Part shown: positions 54,566 to 64,000 of the stretch, piece after piece
Layout: each line of letters opens with the position of its first letter
Numbering within the stretch: the stretch's first letter is position 1
Assembly (NCBI GenBank): GCA_963693315.1
Contig: OY856186.1
Location: 91,491,554 to 91,555,553 of the forward strand
Direction: 5' to 3'
DNA from: Diogma glabrata
Lineage: Eukaryota > Arthropoda > Insecta > Diptera > Cylindrotomidae
Length of the DNA stretch: 64,000 bases
Notes under the pieces: model-generated
Database searches by the model: none
Told to the model about the DNA's origin: nothing
The model's input: only the letters and a program-made list of their open reading frames with translations
Made by a program: the position numbers and the translations under genes

Positions 54566-55889
54566 GAATCGAGAAAATAGTGCAATAAATGAAATAAAGA
54601 AATATTTTCTAATATGAATTTGTTATTTCCGGCGGCACGGAATATTAGTTATGAAAAAATTGCTATAATTTATTTCACAATTCCTATTTCACAGTATGCG
54701 GAATAGGGCTACTGTTTGGTTTTTTAGAAGTCGTGCAACAGTTGACTTGTTAGCCTAAACAAATCACATCGGAGGCATAGGGTTTGCAATACCGGTTAAC
54801 TGTTTAACCGGTTAACCGTTTAATAGCCCAAAAACACATTATCGAAAAACCGGTACATTTCTAAGTTTTTACCGGTTTCTGTAAAAATTAAACGAACTTA
54901 TATACATACATAAATATGTTTATTTAAGTTTATATTAAGTTTATATTTATATTTATGTTATATTTGTTTATGTAATGTAAAGTAAGTTGATTAATTTTTA
55001 ATAAAATAGCATAAACTGGACCAAGCCAAACATATTTTAAGGCATGAAATATTACTACTTAATATTCTAATAGTTGCCGACAGTAAAGAATCGTGACATG
55101 ATGTTCGTTCGTTACTGCTTTTGGAATATGATTCTTACCATATCATAAACACTAGGGGCAGAAAGTATGAGGCAGGTTAAATAAATCAAAATAACTTTTG
55201 AAGTTGTATACATACCGCAACAATTTTAGATATTTAAATTTGTCTTAACAACTACAATTTGTTGAACATATAACTATATTTCAGGAGTGATTTAAAAAAA
55301 TTAAAAAAATATATACAGACATTTATGGAAAATTGGCAAAAAATTCCTTAAAGTAAATATCTTGATAAAGTGATTAAGGTACCTGCATTTAAAATTATTG
55401 TGTTTTTTCTAATAAAACTGAGGTTCCTTAGCGTACACACATATTTATATTAAGAAATAACGGTAAATCTATGGTTTTTTTGAAGTAAAATTTCTTAAGG
55501 CGCGTTATGAGAATTTTGCAACGGAAGTACAAAAAACGAATATAATATTCGGCAAATATACGATACAATCCGATTATGACACACATATTTTAAATATTCA
55601 CTGGTTTTTGGTACGTTATAGAAATAATTCATATTTTTCGATGCTTAAAAACTTAACAGAAATTCAATTAAAAAAACATAATTTTGAATTAAATTTAATG
55701 ATTTTCGATCCGAATTTTTGGAGTATTTTCATTTAATTTAATATCAGTTTTCAAAATATTATATGTCTGCTCCATTTTTGTTTACAATGGATGCTTAGAC
55801 TCGTAAATTAATAAAAATGGCAGCATATTTGGCTTTTTTAAAGGCAGAGAAATAAGCTGTCGCAAATCTTGGTAAATGGCATATATAAT
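54566..55889. other. AT-rich sequence with an ACCGGTTAAC-repeat tract
   Basis: At 54794-54828 the phrase ACCGGTTAAC recurs with GTTTAACCGG, and ACCGGT appears twice more by 54890; such tracts occur at the ends of some hAT elements, but I found no partner. The rest is AT-rich with no gene. Confidence 0.45.
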
Positions 55890-56084
55890 GAAATATAAGA
55901 TGACAAAAAGCACCGTTTTGAAATTTGAGCAAAATCGAATAACTGGTTCATGAATGGAAGTATGTTTGGTGGATCTTTTTGGTTTGTATGATCAAGTCAT
56001 TCATTTGTTCATTTGTTATTATATTTTTTATTCACTTATGCAGTCTCGTACTAAATGTTATATAAGTTGGATGTGTCGATTGTA

Positions 56085-56265
56085 GATGGTGGTCCTGGTG
56101 GTCATTGTGGTCATTGTGGCCATGGTGGTCATGATGGTCATGGTAGTCATCGTTGTAATAGTGGTCATGGTGGTCATGGTGGTTATAGTGGTAATGGTGA
56201 TCATGGTGTTCACGGTGTTCATGATGGTCATGGTGGTGTCACGGTGGTCATGGTGGTCATGGTGT
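56085..56265. repeat. GGTCATGGT-type minisatellite (copy 2 at 58367-58547)
   Basis: A nine-base theme (ggtcatggt) with variants. In one frame it reads as a Gly-His repeat, in another as a Val-Met repeat. It is followed by CCCGGACTTTCCCGGGCGGG. It is not a convincing gene: no conserved flanking coding sequence and a stop soon after. Confidence 0.85.
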
Positions 56266-57080
56266 TTAGAGTTTGCATCCCGGACTTTCCCGGGCGGGAA
56301 AAAATATTTGTGTTGATTAAATTTGTATTTTTAAATAGAAAAATGAGAGCGTGTAATCTTTGCACGCAGTTAAAATAAATTTCTTTGACTACTGTGGCAG
56401 GTATTAATAAAAAGATGACATATAAAATAAATATGTCATATTGCAATTTAGAGTTGCATTTCTTGATAATATAATTTACTGTGTAATAAAAAGCAATATA
56501 TACATAATGTATTACAAAGTCAATTCAATTATTAGCATACTTGAAATATGAAATTAGAGGTTTATGACGAATTTGAAAAATGCATCAAATTATGTACCAA
56601 TTGTTAAATTAAGTGGACATGTATTCATCGTGAAATTTAATTTGTAATACGTTGTAAGACTTTGTAAAACATGTAGATATGGCTTTTTATTACACATTGT
56701 TGTAATTTATATTTTCAAGAATATTAGAAAGAAACTCAAAATTTCAATATGACATATCTATTTTATTTTATATTTAATATTTTTAGTAATACTTGCTGCA
56801 GTGGCCAAAGAAGTTTTACTTCAACATCGTGTAAAGATTACGCACTTCATTTTTTTTAAATCTTAGTCTATAAAAGACTTTGAAGCGGCTTACTAATGTC
56901 AGTGGACTGTATGATGAAGTCGAAGCAAAAATTTAGTGATGATGGTGAATCAGTAAGCTCGGCTCCACAGTCCATAAATTATTTTAAAACACCCAATTAA
57001 TCAATAGAATGGTTGAAGTCGATGCCGACGCGTAATAGTACATTAAGTTGATAAGAATTAGTAGTTATAGTAAAGTAGAT

Positions 57081-57680
57081 TCTCGATGATGACGATATTT
57101 AAACATTCAACGGCAATCAGTAGAACAGCTGCTATCGATGACGAAATGCAAAAGTAGCATTAATTTGATGATAATTAGTAGTTATAGTAAATAGATTCTC
57201 GATGATGATGATATTGAAACATTCAATGACAATCAGTAGAACAGCTGCTATCGATAACGAAATGCAATAGTAACATTAATTTGATGATAATTAGTAGTTA
57301 TAGTAAATAGATTCTCGATGATGACGATATTTAAACAATTAATGTAAGTTTGCAAAACATATCAGCTATTGTCGATGACGAAACGTATGATGATATTAAA
57401 ACTGATGATAATTAGCAGCTATAGTAAGCAGACTCTCGATGATGACGATATTTAAACAATTAATGTAAGTTTGCAAAACCTATCAGCTGTTGTCGATGAC
57501 GAAAAGTATGGTGATATTAAAACTGATGATAATTAGCAGCTATAGTAAGCAGACTCTCGATGATGACGATATTTAAACAATTAATGTAAGTTTGCAAAAC
57601 CTATCAGCTGTTGTCGATGACGAAACGTATGGTGATATTAAAACTGATGATAATTAGCAGCTATAATAAGTAGATTTTCT
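57081..57680. repeat. 116-121-bp minisatellite, about five units
   Basis: Units begin near tctcgatgatgacgatattt at 57081, 57197, 57313, 57434 and 57555 and include cagctgctatcgatgacgaa. The first three and the last two form two subtypes. The matching array in the second large copy (59363-60080) has six. Confidence 0.92.
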
Positions 57681-59362
57681 TGATGATCAGTTAGTATATA
57701 TAACACAACGAAGAATACTATCAATGAAATGATACGAAGTATATTTGGATTTTGATGGAATCAGCAAAAATGTATAGTATGTAATGTAGCGAAGAATACT
57801 TTAAATTAATGCTGCGACTTGTGCTTCAATATTCTTGTAATTCGATGAAATCAGCAAACATGCATCATTACAGAATATAACGAAGAATGCTGTGAGCACA
57901 CTGTAAGATGAACAACACTATATTATTACAACAATAAAATATACCGACCGTGCGCTGGAAATGCTGCAAACATGGCGGAACCCACGACTCATACATAAAG
58001 AACACCCACTTAACACGTGAATTTAAACATAATTTATTTAAATAAACTTTTAACAATTATTCAACAATTATAACCACTTAACAAATTATAATTTAAACAA
58101 ACTTAACAAAAATAATAATTTTTCTTTAACTTATAACATTGCCAATTACATCTGAAGGATTAATCAGTTTTGAAATATAAGATGACAAAAAGCACCGTTT
58201 TGAAATTTGAGCAAAATCGAATAACTGGTTCATGAATGGAAGTATGTTTGGTGGATCTTTTTGGTTTGTATGATCAAGTCATTCATTTGTTCATTTGTTA
58301 TTATATTTTTTATTCACTTATGCAGTCTCGTACTAAATGTTATATAAGTTGGATGTGTCGATTGTAGATGGTGGTCCTGGTGGTCATTGTGGTCATTGTG
58401 GCCATGGTGGTCATGATGGTCATGGTAGTCATCGTTGTAATAGTGGTCATGGTGGTCATGGTGGTTTTAGTGGTAATGGTGATCATGGTGTTCACGGTGT
58501 TCATGATGGTCATGGTGGTGTCACGGTGGTCATGGTGGTCATGGTGTTTAGAGTTTGCATCCCGGACTTTCCCGGGCGGGAAAAAATATTTGTGTTGATT
58601 AAATTTGTATTTTTAAATAGAAAAATGAGAGCGTGTAATCTTTGCACGCAGTTAAAATAAATTTCTTTGACTACTGTGGCAGGTATTAATAAAAAGATGA
58701 CATATAAAATAAATATGTCATATTGCAATTTAGAGTTGCATTTCTTGATAATATAATTTACTGTGTAATAAAAAGCAATATATACATAATGTATTACAAA
58801 GTCAATTCAATTATTAGCATACTTGAAATATGAAATTAGAGGTTTATGACGAATTTGAAAAATGCATCAAATTATGTACCAATTGTTAAATTAAGTGGAC
58901 ATGTATTCATCGTGAAATTTAATTTGTAATACGTTGTAAGACTTTGTAAAACATGTAGATATGGCTTTTTATTACACATTGTTGTAATTTATATTTTCAA
59001 GAATATTAGAAAGAAACTCAAAATTTCAATATGACATATCTATTTTATTTTATATTTAATATTTTTAGTAATACTTGCTGCAGTGGCCAAAGAAGTTTTA
59101 CTTCAACATCGTGTAAAGATTACGCACTTCATTTTTTTTAAATCTTAGTCTATAAAAGACTTTGAAGCGGCTTACTAATGTCAGTGGACTGTATGATGAA
59201 GTCGAAGCAAAAATTTAGTGATGGTGGTGAATCAGTAAGCTCGGCTCCACAGTCCATAAATTATTTTAAAACACCCAATTAATCAATAGAATGGTTGAAG
59301 TCGATGCCGACGCGTAATAGTACATTAAGTTGATAAGAATTAGTAGTTATAGTAAAGTAGAT

Positions 59363-60080
59363 TCTCGATGATGACGATATTTAAACATTCAACGGCAATC
59401 AGTAGAACAGCTGCTATCGATGACGAAATGCAAAAGTAGCATTAATTTGATGATAATTAGTAGTTATAGTAAACAGATTCTCGATGATGATGATATTGAA
59501 ACATTCAATGACAATCAGTAGAACAGCTGCTATCGATAACGAAATGCAATAGTAACATTAATTTGATGATAATTAGTAGTTATAGTAAATAGATTCTCGA
59601 TGATGACGATATTGAAACATTCAATGACAATCAGTAGAACAGCTGCTATCGATGACGAAATGCAATAGTACCATTGATTTGATGATAATTAGTAGTTATA
59701 GTAAATAGATTCTCGATGATGACGATATTTAAACAATTAATGTAAGTTTGCAAAACATATCAGCTATTGTCGATGACGAAACGTATGATGATATTAAAAC
59801 TGATGATAATTAGCAGCTATAGTAAGCAGACTCTCGATGATGACGATATTTAAACAATTAATGTAAGTTTGCAAAACCTATCAGCTGTTGTCGATGACGA
59901 AAAGTATGGTGATATTAAAACTGATGATAATTAGCAGCTATAGTAAGCAGACTCTCGATGATGACGATATTTAAACAATTAATGTAAGTTTGCAAAACCT
60001 ATCAGCTGTTGTCGATGACGAAACGTATGGTGATATTAAAACTGATGATAATTAGCAGCTATAATAAGTAGATTTTCTTG
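59363..60080. repeat. 116-121-bp minisatellite, about six units (second large copy)
   Basis: Same array as 57081-57680, with one extra unit of the first subtype (near 59600-59715, with gtaccattgatttg). This accounts for the length difference between the two large copies. Confidence 0.9.
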
Positions 60081-60568
60081 ATGATCAGTTAGTATATATA
60101 ACACAACGAAGAATACTATCAATGAAATGATACGAAGTATATTTGGATTTTGATGGAATCAGCAAAAATGTATAGTATGTAATGTAGCGAAGAATACTTT
60201 AAATTAATGCTGCGACTTGTGCTTCAATATTCTTGTAATTCGATGAAATCAGCAAACATGCATCATTACAGAATATAACGAAGAATGCTGTGAGCACACT
60301 GTAAGATGAACAACACTATATTATTACAACAATAAAATATACCGACCGTGCGCTGGAAATGCTGCAAACATGGCGGAACCCACGACTCATACATAAAGAA
60401 CACCCACTTAACACGTGAATTTAAACATAATTTATTTAAATAAACTTTTAACAATTATTCAACAATTATAACCACTTAACAAATTATAATTTAAACAAAC
60501 TTAACAAAAATAATAATTTTTCTTTAACTTATAACATTGCCAATTACATCTGAAGGATTAATCAGTTT

Positions 60569-61599
60569 TTTCCAATATATTAGACTGAGAGATTTTTAAA
60601 CAAAAATGTGGATTAAATACAATTTTCACGTAAATTTTTAAATTCCTCAATCCAGCTGACGCGCTATTCGTTCAAAAAAAAACTTTATACAATACAAATG
60701 AATGAATAATTAAGATTATCTAATAATGACGCCATCCATTGACCGGTTGTACAAACAAACTGAATGACTGACTACCTAGCATTTATAATTAGTTTGGTTT
60801 GTTTTGTTTGTTTACAACTGTCATGTTTGACACAATTGCTGAACTAATGAAATACAATGTTTACTTATAAACAAGAGTCAATTTCATAATTTAGAGGAAT
60901 TTTAGATAAGTTTTTACATTGGTTTTTTTTTAGAATATATACTCATATTTTCCTGTTTATTTTAGGAAGCTTTTCCAGCGTCAACACAATCCCGACGTTA
61001 AAAGAATTTTTAAGAACAAACAATTAATTGACCCTAAAATAGCTTCCTGTATATCAATATATAATTAAATAAATTTCATATTGAACAAAGATGTCGTTCA
61101 ATCAAATAATTATTGACCGGTTAAATACATTATCCAAAACAATGTTTTTATTACCATAACAAATTACTTAAACTAACATTAAGATTTACAATACAATTTC
61201 TTAACATAACTACCATTTCGATGTATATTTATCTTGATAAATTGCTACTGATCACAAAGAAAAACATAGAGCAGGTTTGTCTTATAAGTTCTGTCGGTGA
61301 ACACGTCAAAGACTGAAGCCACCAAGCACTTGGTTGCTTTAAATGAATTGAATAGTTTCAGGTTTTGTTTAACAATACTGAATCCTTATGCCATGAATTA
61401 CATGATGAAAGATGTGTGAAAGAACTCGATGAAGTTATGCTTGTATCGTAACTTGGTAACGAATATACAATACGTACGACACGCGACGAAAATACAACAT
61501 ATTCAATGACGGTACATCCTGCATCGGTAGAGGCAGGTAATCACAACTATAGCGACGTGTGCAATTAGACTGACAATACTACAAAATATGAAGACAAGG
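60569..61599. other. Unassigned sequence
   Basis: AT-rich to about 61260, then less so. No gene recognised. From about 61430 the words acacgcgacgaaaatac begin to resemble the degenerate repeats that follow. Confidence 0.45.
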
Positions 61600-62780
61600 T
61601 ATATCGAGGCGATGAACATTATAACGAGCCGTAACGTAATCTGAAATTGATGTGCCCATTTTACAGTGATTTGCGCTATCTGATAGAAAATGTATCGAAT
61701 GAATGAAGACTAGTGATGGAAAATTGTGCTCTGTTGGAAAAACATGAGAAGAATGTGATACTGAAGAAAAATACTTCTCTTCATGGATTATCTGAGCGAT
61801 GACGGCGAAGAGTTAAGACCCTTTCAGAGTGGTTATACGTTTGAGATTGACGCAAACTATTGTATGACGAAAACTGTTATAAATTCCATCTGCCCAGATG
61901 AGCAAAGACTAGATGATGATGTGATGAATGGTTATGAAATATGAATGTGGTTTCATGAATGGTTCTGCATGTTGCGACAAAAATTACCTTACTACAAATG
62001 TGAAAACAAATATAGCAACGCGATGACCATTATAATTAGGTATGACATAGTCCAGAAATGGTACATCCATGTTGGTATGAATTGTGCTGTCAGATGCCAT
62101 CTACCACAAGTAAGCGAAGAAAGGAGATGGCAGAGTGTCATCTGAAACGAAGCTATGATAGAGGCTGTGGTAACGAAGAAAATACGTCTCTACATAGTTC
62201 ATGTCAGCGATGCTAGTCAGTTTGACCATGGGTGACCTCTGAGTTATGGGGTCAGTCTGGAACTGATACACCAAACGTACGACGGTTATACGGTTAGATA
62301 CAGTCTGCCTCAAGTACGCGACGAATAGAATTGGCAGAATGTAATCTGAATTAAAGCTTATGAATGAGAGTGTAATAACGACAAAAAATTTCTCATCCTA
62401 GCTCACGTGCTGATGATGGTTAGTATAAACCACAACAGACCCAGACCATTATGTTGACGTGGATGGATTAGTTACCCAATCATCACACTGAAGTAAATAC
62501 AGCTCACACCTGCTGTATTTCCATGGCTTGACGAAGGAGAATCTCAATATTATGTTTAATACACTTTGAATAATAAATATCTGAAGCAGGATTTTAGTTA
62601 ATACTCTCGAATGAGGTATATACATAGCTTGAGAACGAAATCTAACAAACTTTAGGTGTTGGGTAATTCTAATAAAAGAACCCACTAGTAAACACAGCTC
62701 GAGTAATTGTTTATGCTGTGTGGACATAGCTTGACGAAGTAATAGAAGAATTTGGTTTAGCCAATGCCAATCGAACAATT
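61600..62780. repeat. Degenerate ~205-bp tandem repeat beside the BEL/Pao element
   Basis: The phrase tgtRRtaMcgaagaaaaatac..ctc occurs near 61756, 62166 and 62369. Ggcagagtgtcatctgaa recurs as ggcagaatgtaatctgaa about 207 bases later (62126, 62333). Cttgacgaag recurs at 62529 and 62731 with ctgctgtattt-like partners. Spacings cluster at 203-207 or twice that. The array is old and diverged. It may be part of the 3' non-coding region of the neighbouring retrotransposon. Confidence 0.65.
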
Positions 62781-63123
62781 CCATCTTGACTTGGATGCAA
62801 TTCCACTACAGAGGCGAGAGATTGTCCTCATTATATATTGCATATGCACTATATGATGCATATTTGATGAATTCAAAAAAAACAAAAAAAAAATACTAAT
62901 CAATCCAACAAGGTAAGACGAATAATTTAAAGGTACGACACAACTATTTCTAAAACATTAACGAAGACAACAATGCTATCTTGAAGATCACATTCTAGTG
63001 ACTTATGAAGAACCGAATAATGATTTCAAACTATTACCGAAGACTCCAATTTTATCTTGGCAATCCCATTCAGTCACAATAAGAAAACAATATGGGGCTG
63101 GAAGATTAATGTCAGATGAAACA
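62781..63123. other. Non-coding sequence after the BEL/Pao stop codon
   Basis: Lies 3' of the integrase frame on the minus strand. I could not identify an LTR start or a polypurine tract here with confidence. Confidence 0.4.
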
Positions 63124-64000
63124 TTACTCGACATCGGATGTCGGCAACACACTTATACGATTTACCGCACGTTTAAGAACGGTGTTGGCAGTTTTCAGAG
63201 AGACGACGCGAACCACACCATCCTTTCCCGGGTGCAATTCTACTATTCGGCCTAAGTGCCATTTAATTGGAGGAAGATTGTCTTCATGTAGAAGCACCAA
63301 TGATCCGATTTCAACCTTGAATCGCAATTGCAATTCTGAAAGGTATTCTAAACTCCATCGCTTCCAAAATCGTTGTGTCATCTGTTGAATCTTTTGAAAC
63401 CGAGATAGTCGTGAAGTATTTAAGTCTAGTATAGACGGTTCGGGTATAGACACAAGTGGGGCTCCTATGAGGAAATGTCCCGGAGTCAGCACTTCCAAAT
63501 CGGTCGGGTCACTCGATAATGGGGTTAAAGGTCGGGAGTTGAGACACGCTTCTATTTGACATATTAAGGGCAAAAATTCTTCAACTGTCAGAGTTGATGT
63601 ACCTACTACTCTTTTGAAATGATGCTTAGCGCTTTTGACTGCGGCCTCCCACAAACCTCCAAAGTGAGGGGACCGGGGTGGAATAGTGCACCAGTCTATA
63701 TTTTGGTTAGAGCAGTATCGGGAAGTTGCGTCTTGGAACTGTTGTGACGTAAAAAGTTGTTTGAGTTCTTGCAGTTCAGACCGACCACCGATAAAGTTCG
63801 TGGCGTTGTCAGAATAGATCTTACTACAAAGTCCACGGCGTCCTATGAAACGTCGTAGACATGCTATAAATGAATCGGTTGACACATTCCAAACTAGCTC
63901 CAGATGGATTGCTTTGGTAGCGAAGCACACAAAGGTACAAACGTAACATTTCTGTTTGATTTTACTTCTAGACGAGTGACTGTAATAAAAGGGGCCAAAA
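63124..64000 (-). CDS. BEL/Pao retrotransposon polyprotein, C-terminal part (integrase and DUF5641), partial
   Basis: The frame is open from the window edge (64000) to TAA at 63124-63126, about 291 codons, so the 5' part lies outside. Near the start, YVCTFVCFATKAIHLELV is typical of the BEL/Pao integrase core. IYSDNATNF carries the second catalytic aspartate and GGLWEAAVKSAKHHF the glutamate. The C-terminal DUF5641-type domain follows (WKRWSLEYLSELQ, then WHLGRIVELHPGKDGVVRVV). Integrase inserts the LTR element DNA. No envelope-like gene is seen after the stop. No disabling change is visible in this part. Confidence 0.92.
   Translation of the reverse strand, partial: FGPFYYSHSSRSKIKQKCYVCTFVCFATKAIHLELVWNVSTDSFIACLRRFIGRRGLCSKIYSDNATNFIGGRSELQELKQLFTSQQFQDATSRYCSNQNIDWCTIPPRSPHFGGLWEAAVKSAKHHFKRVVGTSTLTVEEFLPLICQIEACLNSRPLTPLSSDPTDLEVLTPGHFLIGAPLVSIPEPSILDLNTSRLSRFQKIQQMTQRFWKRWSLEYLSELQLRFKVEIGSLVLLHEDNLPPIKWHLGRIVELHPGKDGVVRVVSLKTANTVLKRAVNRISVLPTSDVE

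Larger units (their letters stand above)
55890..60568. repeat. Large tandem duplication, 2282 bp and ~2397 bp units
   Basis: 55890-58171 and 58172-60568 are nearly identical, both starting gaaatataagatgacaaaaa and ending tgaaggattaatcagtttt. I see only a few substitutions (for example tata/tttt near 56184/58466, and atga/atgg near 56942/59224). The second copy carries one extra unit of an inner minisatellite. No gene is supported in either; the open frames at 56055 and 58337 come from a GGTCAT repeat. Confidence 0.95.

Noticed and set aside
54790..54890. A complete hAT element starting at GGGTTTGCAATACCGG
   Set aside because: ACCGGTTAAC repeats are suggestive, but no opposite end or 8-bp duplication was found.
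56055..56378. Gly-His-rich small protein (and its copy at 58337), or a Val-Met-rich membrane protein in another frame
   Set aside because: Both are readings of a GGTCATGGT minisatellite; no signal peptide or conserved flank, and repeated only because the DNA is duplicated.
62449..62784. 111-codon minus-strand gene after the BEL/Pao integrase
   Set aside because: It is made of the degenerate ~205-bp repeat and shows no recognisable domain or envelope-like features.

Overview
This is a stretch of AT-rich, intron-bearing, repeat-dense animal DNA, almost certainly from an insect. The evidence is the two host genes: the 3' part of a kon-tiki/CSPG4-type proteoglycan gene (+ strand, 6951-11818) and a four-exon adipokinetic hormone receptor gene, AkhR (- strand, 40745-50044). 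The transposon families also fit an insect (mariner, jockey-type LINEs, Penelope-like, hAT, Helitron, BEL/Pao). I cannot name the species. Nothing here is prokaryotic; operons, ribosome binding sites and CRISPR do not apply.

Layout. 370-5318: a broken hAT transposon (- strand), probably in the intron before the first visible kon exon, with a 77-bp minisatellite next to its terminal repeat. 6951-11818: two kon exons encoding CSPG repeats, one membrane segment and a tail ending QYWV. 14127-14742: a probable solo LTR. 15651-19451: TA cluster 1, long (TA)n tracts separated only by inverted-repeat elements, including an apparently intact mariner. 19516-23731: a complete jockey-type LINE with both ORFs open and a 15-bp target duplication. 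23777-30919: remnants of two other LINEs, a 119-bp MITE, a foldback-like element and a truncated Penelope-like element. 30921-38100: TA cluster 2, five inverted-repeat elements or pieces joined by (TA)n tracts. 38131-40600: dispersed and inverted repeats. 40745-50044: AkhR, whose introns hold a short Helitron, a 141-bp minisatellite and a hAT relic with a perfect 8-bp target duplication. 50580-54565: an old LINE copy split by a block of tandem repeats. 55890-60568: a near-perfect 2.3-kb tandem duplication. 61600-64000: degenerate ~205-bp repeats and the integrase end of a BEL/Pao retrotransposon that runs off the window.

The two host genes are convergent and about 29 kb apart; the space is mostly mobile DNA. 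The most striking feature is the pair of TA clusters. Elements that duplicate a TA target lie one after another in long TA microsatellites, with little or no other DNA between them, so these tracts look like repeated landing sites. All family assignments come from reading motifs by eye; no database search was run.
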